This document shows positions 42,268 through 50,210 of a stretch of 64,000 bases of DNA, piece after piece. Within the stretch, counting starts at the first letter, position 1, and every line of letters starts with the position of its first letter. The translations under genes were made by a program, and so were the position numbers. Source of the stretch: Paraburkholderia adhaesiva (GTDB taxonomy: Bacteria; Pseudomonadota; Gammaproteobacteria; Burkholderiales; Burkholderiaceae); assembly GCF_021390575.1 (NCBI RefSeq), contig NZ_JAJEJQ010000001.1:2456501-2520500 (forward strand). The letters are read 5' to 3'. Under the pieces are notes generated by a model that was given only the letters and a program-made list of their open reading frames with translations, was not told the DNA's origin and did not search any database.

Positions 42268-43299
42268 ATGGCTTTTAACGTAACGCTCAAGCAAAGCGGC
42301 CGGCAATTCCAGGTCGAGCCGGACGAACCCATCCTCAACGCCGCGCTGCGCCAGGGCATTGGCCTGCCCTACGGCTGCAAGAACGGCGCATGTGGATCGT
42401 GCAAGGGCAGCGTCGTCAGCGGCGAAGTCGAGCAGCACGCGCACGCGGCATCGGCACTCGCGAACGATGAGAAGACGCGCGGCATGGCCCTCTTCTGCTG
42501 TGCGAGCGCGCAGTCGGACCTCGAAATCGATATCCGCGAAGTGGCGGGCGTCGGCGACGTGCAGGTGCGCAAACTGCCCACGCGCGTCGCCTCGATCGCT
42601 CGCGCGGCCGACGATGTCATCGTCGTGAAGCTGCAATTGCCCGCGAACGAGCGCCTGCAATACCTCGCGGGCCAGTACCTCGAATTCATCCTCAAGGACG
42701 GCACGCGCCGCAGCTACTCGATGGCGACCGCGCCGCACGAGGAAGGTCCGCTCGAACTGCACATCCGTCACATGCCGGGCGGCAAGTTCACCGACCACGT
42801 CTTCACGCAGATGAAGGAGCGCGACATCCTGCGCTTCGAGGCGCCGCTCGGCACGTTCTTCCTGCGCGAGGATTCGGACAAGCCGATCGTGCTGCTCGCC
42901 TCGGGCACCGGCTTCGCGCCGATCAAGGCGATCGTCGAGCATGCGGTCCACAAGAAGCTGAACCGCCCGATGACGCTCTACTGGGGCGCGCGCCAGAAGA
43001 AGGACCTGTACCTGATGGATCTCGCCGAACAATGGGCTTCGGCGATCCCGAACTTCCGCTTCGTGCCCGTGCTCTCCGAACCCGCAGCCGGCGACAACTG
43101 GACTGGCCGCACGGGCTTCGTGCACCGCGCCGTGATCGAAGATCTGCCGGACCTTTCGGGTTATCAGGTGTACGCATGTGGCGCCCCGGTGATGGTGGAA
43201 TCGGCGCAGCGCGACTTCTCGCAGCACCACGGCCTGCCCGAAGGCGAGTTCTACGCGGATGCGTTCACGAGCGCAGCAGACCTCGCGAATCCGGTCTGA
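42268..43299 (+). CDS. Flavin/2Fe-2S reductase (annotated in relatives as CDP-6-deoxy-delta-3,4-glucoseen reductase)
   Basis: A 343-residue electron-transfer protein. The N-terminal 2Fe-2S ferredoxin domain (1-90) carries the ligands in PYGCKNGACGSCKG and a later CC (LFCCASAQSD). The FAD domain (about 95-200) has RRSYSMATAPHEEG, and the NAD(P)-binding domain has LLASGTGFAPIKAIVEHAV and YACGAPVMVESAQRDF. The wording of the name comes from typical annotation of this family. The partner enzyme and real substrate here are unknown, and no deoxysugar genes are nearby. Confidence 0.85.
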   Translation: MAFNVTLKQSGRQFQVEPDEPILNAALRQGIGLPYGCKNGACGSCKGSVVSGEVEQHAHAASALANDEKTRGMALFCCASAQSDLEIDIREVAGVGDVQVRKLPTRVASIARAADDVIVVKLQLPANERLQYLAGQYLEFILKDGTRRSYSMATAPHEEGPLELHIRHMPGGKFTDHVFTQMKERDILRFEAPLGTFFLREDSDKPIVLLASGTGFAPIKAIVEHAVHKKLNRPMTLYWGARQKKDLYLMDLAEQWASAIPNFRFVPVLSEPAAGDNWTGRTGFVHRAVIEDLPDLSGYQVYACGAPVMVESAQRDFSQHHGLPEGEFYADAFTSAADLANPV

Positions 43300-43379
43300 T
43301 TCGGATTTTCCGGGCATTTCCGGCACACCGCGCAAGGCGGCCGTCATGAAAAATTCTTCGGCCGTCTGCGAATTGCCGG

Positions 43380-43409
43380 TTTACAGCGCGGTTCGGCTTA
43401 TCGTATTCT
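43380..43409 (+). promoter_or_regulatory. Promoter of the argD leader transcript
   Basis: TTTACA (43380-43385, five of six matches to TTGACA) and TATTCT (43404-43409) are spaced by 18 bases. The leader ORF ATG is eight bases past the -10 box, so the mRNA begins at or within a few bases of the ATG. Confidence 0.7.
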
Positions 43410-43416
43410 TGCGCCC

Positions 43417-43464
43417 ATGAACCGCATCCTGTCCGCTCTCCGACGTCGCCGCTTGCCCGAATAG
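43417..43464 (+). CDS. Arginine-rich leader peptide (15 residues), putative argD attenuator
   Basis: A 16-codon ORF reads MNRILSALRRRRLPE then TAG. Five of 15 residues are Arg, four of them consecutive (codons CGA CGT CGC CGC at 43441-43452). The peptide is encoded directly behind a promoter and just before an alternative-hairpin region in front of an arginine-biosynthesis gene, so it is best explained as a ribosome-stalling sensor of charged tRNA-Arg. There is no Shine-Dalgarno sequence because the start is almost at the transcript 5' end, so leaderless initiation is implied. Translation has not been shown. Confidence 0.65.
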   Translation: MNRILSALRRRRLPE

Positions 43465-43549
43465 GGCCTGGCTTCGTTGGCGGACGCGCGTCTGACACCC
43501 ACGCGCATGGAGTTCGAGTCACGAAAGCCACGGCCAGCCGTGGCTTTTT
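43465..43549 (+). promoter_or_regulatory. Antiterminator/terminator region of the putative argD attenuator
   Basis: Segment 2 (GGCCTGGCTTCG, 43465-43476) starts right after the leader TAG and can pair with segment 3 (CGAAAGCCACGGCC, 43522-43535) over about 12 base pairs with two single-base bulges. Segment 3 contains the 5' arm of the terminator. A small hairpin GCGCGT/ACGCGC (43486-43491 and 43501-43506) lies between. A ribosome stalled on the Arg codons leaves segment 2 free, whereas one at the stop codon covers it. Confidence 0.65.
43524..43549 (+). terminator. Intrinsic terminator in the argD leader
   Basis: GCCACGG-CCAG-CCGTGGC (stem extended by AAA/TTT) is followed by T5. It lies 64 bases before argD, that is, upstream of the gene it would control. 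There is no convincing upstream gene it could serve, since the reductase ends 225 bases before and a promoter lies between. Confidence 0.85.
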
Positions 43550-43613
43550 GTATTTCCGGCCGCCTCATTGCGGCACCTTTCTTTTTTCAGTCCTGAGCGC
43601 GGAGCCCGTTGCC

Positions 43614-44798
43614 ATGAATTTTTCCGAGTACCCGACCGATTCGCTGATGTACATCACCAACCGGCCCGATGTCGTTTTCACGCATGGCAAGGGTTCGTGG
43701 ATCTACGACAACGAAGGCAAGCGCTACCTCGATTTCATCCAGGGCTGGGCCGTCAACAGCCTCGGCCACTGCAACGAAGGCATGATCGAGGCGCTCGAAA
43801 AGCAGGCGCGCCTGCTGATCAATCCGTCGCCGGCGTTCTATAACGAGCCGATGGCGAAGCTCGCAGGCCTCCTCACCGAACACAGCTGCTTCGACAAGGT
43901 GTTCTTCGCCAACAGCGGCGCGGAAGCCAACGAAGGCGCGATCAAGCTCGCGCGCAAGTGGGGCAAGAAACATCGCGACGGCGCTTACGAGGTCATCACG
44001 TTCGATCACAGCTTCCACGGCCGTACGATCGCGACGATGTCGGCAAGCGGCAAACCCGGCTGGGACACGATCTACGCGCCGCAGGTGCCCGGCTTCCCGA
44101 AGGCGGATCTGAACGACATCGCATCGATCGAAAAGCTCATCTCGGGCAAGACCGTCGCCGTGATGCTCGAGCCGATCCAGGGCGAAGGCGGCGTGATTCC
44201 CGCGACGCGCGAATTCATGCAGCAGTTGCGTGCGCTCACGAAGAAGCACGGCATCCTCCTGATCGTCGACGAAGTGCAAAGCGGCTGTGGCCGTGCGGGC
44301 ACCCTGTTCGCGTATGAACTCTCGGGCATCGAGCCGGACATCATGACGCTCGGCAAGGGCATCGGCGGCGGCGTGCCGCTCGCGGCGCTGCTCGCGAAGC
44401 AGGACGTCTGCGTATTCGAAGCCGGCGATCAGGGCGGCACCTACAACGGCAACCCGCTGATGACTGCCGTTGGCTATTCGGTGATCTCGCAACTGGTTGC
44501 GCCCGGCTTCCTCGAAGGCGTGCGCGCTCGCGGCGAGTATCTGCGCGAGAAACTGCTCGAGCTTTCTGCGGAACGCGGCTTCGAAGGCGAGCGTGGCGAA
44601 GGTCTCTTGCGCGCGCTGCTGCTTGGCAAGGACATCGGTCCGCAGATCGTCGAAAAAGCGCGCCTCCTGCAACCGGACGGCCTGCTGCTCAACGCCGCGC
44701 GCCCGAACCTGCTGCGCTTCATGCCCGCGCTCAACGTGACGAACAATGAGATCGACCAGATGATGGCGATGCTGCGCACGATCCTGGACTCGCTGTAA
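43614..44798 (+). CDS. argD: Acetylornithine aminotransferase
   Basis: A 394-residue class III PLP-dependent aminotransferase that converts N-acetylglutamate semialdehyde to N-acetylornithine in arginine synthesis. It begins MNFSEYPTDSLMYITNRPDV. Key motifs are FANSGAEANEGAIKLARKWG, FHGRTIATMSASGKPG, LEPIQGEGGVIPATREFMQQ, VDEVQSGCGRAGTLFAYE and the PLP lysine in MTLGKGIGGGVPLAALLA. Related ornithine/GABA aminotransferases share these motifs. The length and the RPDVVFTHGKGSWIYDNEGK opening favour ArgD. A GNAT gene starts 19 bases downstream. It is preceded by the attenuator described above. Confidence 0.93.
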   Translation: MNFSEYPTDSLMYITNRPDVVFTHGKGSWIYDNEGKRYLDFIQGWAVNSLGHCNEGMIEALEKQARLLINPSPAFYNEPMAKLAGLLTEHSCFDKVFFANSGAEANEGAIKLARKWGKKHRDGAYEVITFDHSFHGRTIATMSASGKPGWDTIYAPQVPGFPKADLNDIASIEKLISGKTVAVMLEPIQGEGGVIPATREFMQQLRALTKKHGILLIVDEVQSGCGRAGTLFAYELSGIEPDIMTLGKGIGGGVPLAALLAKQDVCVFEAGDQGGTYNGNPLMTAVGYSVISQLVAPGFLEGVRARGEYLREKLLELSAERGFEGERGEGLLRALLLGKDIGPQIVEKARLLQPDGLLLNAARPNLLRFMPALNVTNNEIDQMMAMLRTILDSL

Positions 44799-44817
44799 CC
44801 GCACGAAGCCGCGAACG

Positions 44818-45294
44818 ATGACCGTCACGATCCGCCCTTTCGCGCAAGCCGATACCGACGCCGTGATCGCGCTCTGGCTGCAGGCGTTTCCCGAGTATCA
44901 GGACACGAGCCGGCCGCACCGCGATCCGCGTCTGTCGATCGCGAACAAGCTTGGCACACAGCCGGAGCTGTTCTTCGTCGCCACGCGCAGCCAGCGCGAC
45001 GAGGGCGACGAGGACAGCGCGCTCGTCGGCACGGTGATGGCGGGCTACGACGGTCATCGCGGCTGGCTCTACTCGCTTGCCGTCGATCCGCTTGCGCGGC
45101 GACTCGGTATCGGCACGCTGCTCGTGCGACACGCCGAAGCCGCGCTGGCCATACGCGGCTGTCCGAAGCTCAATCTGCAGGTGTTGCATGACAAGCCCGA
45201 CGTGCTCGCGTTCTACGAGTCGCTTGGCTATCGCGCCGATGCTGTGGTGAGCCTCGGTAAGCGGCTCACGCCGCCGACACTCGCTAACGCGTAG
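44818..45294 (+). CDS. GNAT family N-acetyltransferase (YpeA-like)
   Basis: A 158-residue acetyltransferase. It begins MTVTIRPFAQADTDAVIALW. The acetyl-CoA binding motif is LYSLAVDPLARRLGIGTLLV followed by RHAEAAL, and a conserved FYESLGYR lies near the end. It resembles the YpeA subgroup. The acetyl acceptor is unknown. It starts 19 bases after argD, so the attenuator would affect it too. A shared bidirectional terminator follows. Confidence 0.9.
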   Translation: MTVTIRPFAQADTDAVIALWLQAFPEYQDTSRPHRDPRLSIANKLGTQPELFFVATRSQRDEGDEDSALVGTVMAGYDGHRGWLYSLAVDPLARRLGIGTLLVRHAEAALAIRGCPKLNLQVLHDKPDVLAFYESLGYRADAVVSLGKRLTPPTLANA

Positions 45295-45314
45295 CGCAAA
45301 CCACGCACATATGA

Positions 45315-45349
45315 AAAAAGCCGCATGGGCACCTGGCCCATGCGGCTTT
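45315..45349. terminator. Bidirectional terminator between the GNAT gene and livF
   Basis: AAAGCCGCATGGGC-ACCTG-GCCCATGCGGCTTT has a perfect long stem with flanking A and T runs. Confidence 0.93.
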
Positions 45350-45373
45350 ATGTTTGCAGCGTAGAACGATGCC

Positions 45374-46090
45374 TTATTCGCCGAGGTAAGCGGCACGCAC
45401 CTTCGGATCGTCGAGCATCTTCTTCGCGTCGCCTTCCATCGTGACGACACCCGAGTCCATCACGTAACCGCGGTTCGCAGCCTGCAGCGCGAGACGCGCG
45501 TTCTGTTCGACGAGCAGCACCGTGATGCCCTCTTTCGAGATCTCACGCACGACTTCGAAGATCTTTTCGACCATGATCGGCGAAAGACCCATCGACGGCT
45601 CATCGAGCAGCAGAAGCTTCGGCTTGCTGATGATCGCACGCGCCATCGCCAGCATCTGCTGTTCGCCGCCCGAGAGCGTGCCCGCGAGCTGCGCCGCACG
45701 TTCCTTCAGGCGCGGGAAGAAGCCGAACATGCGATCGACGTCCTTCTTGATGCCCTCAGCGTCGTTGCGCAGGTACGCGCCCATCTGCATGTTCTCGACG
45801 ATCGACATGCGCGCGAAAATGCCACGACCCTCCGGCACCATCGCGAGCCCGCGCTTGAGCAGTTCGTGCGCCGGCACGCCCTTGATCGACTTGCCGTTGT
45901 ATTCGATGTCACCGGCGCTATAGGGCTTGAGGCCCGTAATCGCCTTCATCGTCGTGGTCTTGCCTGCGCCGTTCGCGCCGATCAGCGTGACGAGTTCGCC
46001 CTCCTTCACTTCGAGGTCGACACCCTTCACGGCCTGAATGCCGCCGTAATTGACCTGCAGGCCCTTGATCTTGAGAATTGCGTTCGCCAT
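45374..46090 (-). CDS. livF: Branched-chain amino-acid type ABC transporter, ATP-binding protein LivF
   Basis: A 238-residue ATPase, the smaller of the two Liv ATPases. It has the Walker A GANGAGKTT, Q-loop ITGLKPYSAGDIEYNGKS, the signature LSGGEQQMLAMARAI, Walker B LLLLDEPSMGLSP, and the late LLVEQNARLALQAANRGYVM typical of LivF. Its ATG overlaps the livG TGA by one base (TGATG). It is the last gene of livHMGF. Confidence 0.95.
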   Translation of the reverse strand: MANAILKIKGLQVNYGGIQAVKGVDLEVKEGELVTLIGANGAGKTTTMKAITGLKPYSAGDIEYNGKSIKGVPAHELLKRGLAMVPEGRGIFARMSIVENMQMGAYLRNDAEGIKKDVDRMFGFFPRLKERAAQLAGTLSGGEQQMLAMARAIISKPKLLLLDEPSMGLSPIMVEKIFEVVREISKEGITVLLVEQNARLALQAANRGYVMDSGVVTMEGDAKKMLDDPKVRAAYLGE

Positions 46091-46866
46091 CAGTGCACTC
46101 CTGCGCCCAGATATGCCTCGATCACCTTCGGATCCTTCTGCACGTCATGCGGAAGACCTTCGGCGATCACCTTGCCATAGTCGAGCACTGTCATACGGTT
46201 GCACAGGCCCATCACCAGTTTCACGTCGTGTTCGATCAGCAGGATCGTCTTGCCGTCCGCGCGGATCTTGTCGAGCAGGCGCGTGAGTTCGACCTTCTCG
46301 GTTGCGTTCATGCCGGCCGCCGGCTCGTCGAGCGCGAGCAGCTTCGGATCCGTCGCCAGCGCGCGTGCGATCTCCAGACGGCGCTGGTGACCATACGAAA
46401 GGTTGCGCGACGTGTAGTCGGCGTACTGCGAAATGCCCACGTATTCGAGCAGTTCCAGCGCGCGCTCCTTGATCTCGCGCTCTTCCTGACGCTCCGAAGG
46501 CGTCTGGAACACGGCGCCAAGCAGCCCGTGCTTCGTGCGCACGTGGCGGCCCACCATCACGTTCTCAAGCGCGGTCATGCCGCCGAAGAGACGGATGTTC
46601 TGGAAGGTACGCGCGATACCCGCCTTCGCCACCTGATAAACAGCGGTCGGCGTGTACGACTCGCCGTCGAGCTTGAAGTCGCCCGAATCCGGCGTGTAGA
46701 GGCCGGTAATCACGTTGAAGAACGTCGTCTTGCCGGCGCCGTTCGGGCCGATCAGGCCGTAGATCGTGCCTTCCTCGATCTGCAGGCCAACGTCCGAAAG
46801 CGCCTGCAGGCCGCCGAAGCGCTTGTTCACGCCCTTCACGGACAGGCGGATGGGTTTGTTGCTCAT
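46090..46866 (-). CDS. livG: Branched-chain amino-acid type ABC transporter, ATP-binding protein LivG
   Basis: A 258-residue ATPase with Walker A GPNGAGKTT, GIARTFQNIRLFGGMTALEN, signature LSYGHQRRLEIARALATDPK, Walker B LLALDEPAAGMN and LLIEHDVKLVMGLCNRMTVL, all LivG-typical. The start MSNKPIRLSVKGVNK is preceded by GGGAGA and differs from an upstream ATG whose extension is not family-like. It pairs with LivF. Confidence 0.95.
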   Translation of the reverse strand: MSNKPIRLSVKGVNKRFGGLQALSDVGLQIEEGTIYGLIGPNGAGKTTFFNVITGLYTPDSGDFKLDGESYTPTAVYQVAKAGIARTFQNIRLFGGMTALENVMVGRHVRTKHGLLGAVFQTPSERQEEREIKERALELLEYVGISQYADYTSRNLSYGHQRRLEIARALATDPKLLALDEPAAGMNATEKVELTRLLDKIRADGKTILLIEHDVKLVMGLCNRMTVLDYGKVIAEGLPHDVQKDPKVIEAYLGAGVH

Positions 46867-46885
46867 ATGGTTTTCTCCCTGTCCG

Positions 46886-48055
46886 TTATGCGCGCACCGG
46901 CTTCTTGCCCGCGCGCTTCGCGATCTTCGCAATGCGGTCCTCATGTTTCGGCGCAGGCCACAGGCCCTCCGAGCGATACAGCATGATGACGACCATCGCG
47001 AGGCCGTAGAGCAGCTGGCGGATCACTTCGGTATCGACGATCTCGTGGCCGAAGATCGCGTGCTGCAGCGGCCCCATCGTCGAACGCAGGAATTCCGGGA
47101 ACACGGCGAGCAAAACAGCACCGAGGATCACGCCCGGAATGTGGCCCATACCGCCCAGCACGACGCACGCCAGCACCACGACCGATTCCCAGAACGTGAA
47201 CGATTCCGGCGACACGAAGCCCTGGAACGCACCGAACATCGCGCCCGACAGGCCGCCGAACGACGCGCCCATCGCGAATGCCAGCAGCTTGACGTTACGC
47301 GTGTTGATGCCCATGGCCTTCGCGGCGATTTCGTCTTCACGGATCGCGGCCCATGCACGGCCGATACGCGAGTGCTGCAGCCGCGTACACACCCAGATCA
47401 CGAGCAGTGCGCAGAGCACGAACACGAAGTAGTACGTATACACGGACGTGAACTGGAAACCGAACACCGATATCGGCGCCGCGAGGCTGACGCCGCCTAC
47501 CTGAAGCGGTGCGACGCCGGTGATGCCCTGCGGCCCGTTCGTGATGTTCAGCGGACGGTCGAGGTTGTTCATGAAGATACGAACGATTTCCCCGAAACCG
47601 AGCGTCACGATCGCGAGATAGTCGCCGCGCAGACGCAGAGTCGGCGCACCGAGCAGCACACCCGCGCCGGCGGCAAGCGCCATCGCGACCGGAATCACGA
47701 TCCAGTACGGCGTATGCATGCCGCCCGGGAACATGGCCGCGATCCACTCGAACTGGTTCGCAAGGTGCGGCGACGTCAGCAACGCGGCCGTGTAAGCGCC
47801 GACGGCGTAGAACGCGATGTAGCCGAGGTCGAGCAGACCCGCGAAGCCCACCACCACGTTCAGGCCGAGCGCAAGCATCACATAGAGCATCGCGAAGTCG
47901 AGCACGCGCACCCAGTAGTTGCCGCCTGTGGCGCCCACCACGAACGGCAAGGCGACGACGAAGATCGCGGTGACGATGCCCACCGTGAGGGTCTTCGTCA
48001 TGTTCTTCTCGGGGATGAGCGTCGTCGACGGCTCGATCGGTTGAATTGAAGTCAT
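46886..48055 (-). CDS. livM: Branched-chain amino-acid type ABC transporter, permease LivM
   Basis: A 389-residue membrane permease with about nine helices. It shows MLYVMLALGLNVVVGFAGLL, YIAFYAVGAYTAALL, LRLRGDYLAIVTLGFGEIVR and WAAIREDEIAAKAMGINTRN, the conserved cytoplasmic EAA-like coupling loop of LivM. The N-terminus has an extra polar stretch before NMTKTLTVGIVTAIFVV. It ends KKPVRA. It follows livH by 16 bases. Confidence 0.94.
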   Translation of the reverse strand: MTSIQPIEPSTTLIPEKNMTKTLTVGIVTAIFVVALPFVVGATGGNYWVRVLDFAMLYVMLALGLNVVVGFAGLLDLGYIAFYAVGAYTAALLTSPHLANQFEWIAAMFPGGMHTPYWIVIPVAMALAAGAGVLLGAPTLRLRGDYLAIVTLGFGEIVRIFMNNLDRPLNITNGPQGITGVAPLQVGGVSLAAPISVFGFQFTSVYTYYFVFVLCALLVIWVCTRLQHSRIGRAWAAIREDEIAAKAMGINTRNVKLLAFAMGASFGGLSGAMFGAFQGFVSPESFTFWESVVVLACVVLGGMGHIPGVILGAVLLAVFPEFLRSTMGPLQHAIFGHEIVDTEVIRQLLYGLAMVVIMLYRSEGLWPAPKHEDRIAKIAKRAGKKPVRA

Positions 48056-48071
48056 TTTGCTCTACTCCCTC

Positions 48072-49022
48072 TTATGCGCGGTCGGCGACACGTTCACCCA
48101 GCAGCCCCGACGGACGGAACACGAGCACGACGATCAGAACGATGAACGCGAATACGTCCTGATAGTTACTGCCGAACACGCCACCGGTCAGACCGCCGAT
48201 ATAGCCTGCGCCGAGCTGCTCGATGAGACCGAGCAGCACACCGCCAACCATCGCGCCCCCGAGATTGCCGATACCGCCCAGCACCGCAGCAGTGAACGCC
48301 TTCATGCCGGGAATGAAACCCATGTAGAAGTGCGCGTTGCCATATTCCGAAGCGATCATCACGCCGGCCAGCGCGGCCAGCGCCGAGCCGATCATGAACG
48401 TGGCCGAAATCACGAAGTTCGGATTCACGCCCATCAGGCTCGCGACGTTCGGGTTCTCGGCGACGGCGCGCATCGCGCGGCCGAGCCGGGTCTTGTGAAC
48501 GAGGAGAAGGAGTCCGGCCATCACGAGGAACGCGACGACGATGATGACGATCTCAGTGGGCGAGATCACGGCGCCGACACCTGTCTCACTCGGCTTGATC
48601 ACGTTGATCGGATCGGTGGAGATCAGCTGCGGGAAGGCCAGCGGATTGCGGCCCCAGATGATCATGGCGAGCGTCTGCAGCAGGATCGACACACCGATCG
48701 CAGTGATCAGCGGCGCGAGACGCGGCGCGCGGCGCAACGGCCTATAGGCAACCTTCTCGATCGTGTACCCGACGACCGAACAGACCGCCGCGGCGATGAC
48801 CAGCGCTATCGCCAGCGTGGGAATACTCCCGAGACCCGGGAAATGGTTCTGCAACACCGTGATGGCGGACAGCGCGACCATGGCGCCGACCATCAGGACG
48901 TCACCGTGCGCGAAGTTGATGATGCCCAGAATCCCGTACACCATGGTGTAGCCCAGTGCGATGATGGCGTAGACGCTGCCAAGCACCAGCCCATTCAGGA
49001 CCTGCTGGATGAAGATATCCAT
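48072..49022 (-). CDS. livH: Branched-chain amino-acid type ABC transporter, permease LivH
   Basis: A 316-residue permease, first gene of the livHMGF cluster. It has NGLVLGSVYAIIALGYTMVY, GIINFAHGDVLMVGAMVALS, MRAVAENPNVASLMGVNPNF (the coupling loop) and GMKAFTAAVLGGIGNLGGAM. No substrate-binding (LivJ/K) gene lies in the window next to the cluster, so the binding protein must be elsewhere. A GGAGC ribosome-binding site precedes the start. Confidence 0.95.
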   Translation of the reverse strand: MDIFIQQVLNGLVLGSVYAIIALGYTMVYGILGIINFAHGDVLMVGAMVALSAITVLQNHFPGLGSIPTLAIALVIAAAVCSVVGYTIEKVAYRPLRRAPRLAPLITAIGVSILLQTLAMIIWGRNPLAFPQLISTDPINVIKPSETGVGAVISPTEIVIIVVAFLVMAGLLLLVHKTRLGRAMRAVAENPNVASLMGVNPNFVISATFMIGSALAALAGVMIASEYGNAHFYMGFIPGMKAFTAAVLGGIGNLGGAMVGGVLLGLIEQLGAGYIGGLTGGVFGSNYQDVFAFIVLIVVLVFRPSGLLGERVADRA

Positions 49023-49196
49023 TTATTGCTCCTTAGCCCGTGCGACCGGATTCGCGCTGTTCATCGGCCGGTGGGCGATGGTTCACGAAAACCGCAACGA
49101 CACTCTCGGGTACTGAAGTAAAAGACCGGTTACGGTTAGTCACATCCGGCTCGCATCGCCGCTGTGTTGCAGCAGCACACTCCCCGGAAGTGGATG

Positions 49197-49229
49197 CAAA
49201 AACGGCACCGTCGGATGTTTCGGTGCCGT
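49197..49229 (-). terminator. Intrinsic terminator of the unknown gene at 49235
   Basis: On the minus strand ACGGCACCG and CGGTGCCGT pair across a 10-base loop and are followed directly by TTTTTGC. It starts six bases past the stop codon of the minus-strand gene at 49235-49738. Confidence 0.82.
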
Positions 49230-49234
49230 CAGGT

Positions 49235-49738
49235 TCAACTACCTGTCACCTTCGTGGCGACGCCATGGCGAACAGCCTGCTGGTCGCTCATGGTTGCGTC
49301 GTACGTCGTGACTCCCTTTTTCGGGCCATCTTCGCTGCCCGCGCCGTCCGAAAACGCCGCATTGCTGCGCGCGGCTTCGGCGGAACCTGCAGACGTTCCC
49401 CACGCCCGCGCCGCGCCATCATCGCCGATGGCAACGGCGCGCACTCTGCGATCCGTCACGAAAATGGCGCTCGCCGGGGTGCGTGCAGCAGCAAGTTGCA
49501 TGCCATTCGTCATGTCAACTGGAACAACGATCATGCCGCCCCCGTTCGCGGCACGCGCCAGAATGTGACGCGGCCAGCCGGTTTCGCCGTCATGTCCGGA
49601 ACGCGCATCGGACCCTGCCGGGCATGCTGACCTCATAGATGCAGCGTCCCTACCCGTCCTGGCACTGTCGCCGCACCGCGAATTACGCGGCGCAACCGCA
49701 GTTGCCGAAGACGCGGAATAAGCAAACTCGACTTGCAT
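49235..49738 (-). CDS. Uncharacterised protein of 167 residues with complete expression signals
   Basis: The frame begins MQVEFAYSASSATAVAPRNS and ends QQAVRHGVATKVTGS. The N-terminal third is Ser/Arg/Ala-rich and not protein-like in style. The central GGGMIVVPVDMTNGMQLAAA and FVTDRRVRAVAIGDDGA look more like a folded domain. No family, signal peptide or membrane segment is recognised. Support comes from signals: a promoter with a 16-base spacer, an AGGAGA ribosome-binding site eight bases before the ATG, and an intrinsic terminator immediately after the stop. The N-terminal part uses several AGG Arg codons, so a frameshift upstream of MIVVPV, or a later start, cannot be excluded. Confidence 0.5.
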   Translation of the reverse strand: MQVEFAYSASSATAVAPRNSRCGDSARTGRDAASMRSACPAGSDARSGHDGETGWPRHILARAANGGGMIVVPVDMTNGMQLAAARTPASAIFVTDRRVRAVAIGDDGAARAWGTSAGSAEAARSNAAFSDGAGSEDGPKKGVTTYDATMSDQQAVRHGVATKVTGS

Positions 49739-49803
49739 CAATCAGGTCTCCTGCGCCTTCCGAATTCCACGCCAAAAGGCTGCCAAACCTTCAGGACGCG
49801 CGC

Positions 49804-49831
49804 ATTGTAACTCCAATTATGCGACCGGCAA
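49804..49831 (-). promoter_or_regulatory. Promoter of the unknown gene at 49235-49738
   Basis: On the minus strand TTGCCG (49826-49831) and TACAAT (49804-49809) are separated by 16 bases. The 5' leader to the ATG at 49738 would be about 60 bases. Confidence 0.65.
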
Positions 49832-50210
49832 TATTGTTGAACCGGCAGGGTTTTCCTGCATTGCAACCGTATTTCGAGATACACGAGTGCAGCTGGTTGC
49901 ACCTATGGTTGCTCCTTTTTCTGCACATCAGTTGCGCTATATCTGCTGTCGCCCACATCAAGTGTTGCAAACGGCAACCGGAGGGCCTTGTCAGAAGGTC
50001 TTCTGTGCCACAACGTGGGACACGAGTAAGCGTCCGGTTGCTACGCACCACATCGATGCAAATTGGATTTTATGCGGCGACGGGGGTGCATAAAAAATGG
50101 GGTCATATTTTAAATTTTTCCCGTCATCGCGCCTGAAAAGGAGAGAAAAGCCGACACGCCGCTGCGGTTACCCCGATTCGACACGCGATAGATCCCCATT
50201 TAATGCCGGA
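49832..50210. other. Intergenic region between the unknown gene and ispH
   Basis: No supported gene. The part around 50080-50130 is markedly AT-rich (GCATAAAAAATGGG, ATATTTTAAATTTTTC) and stands out from the flanks. Confidence 0.5.
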
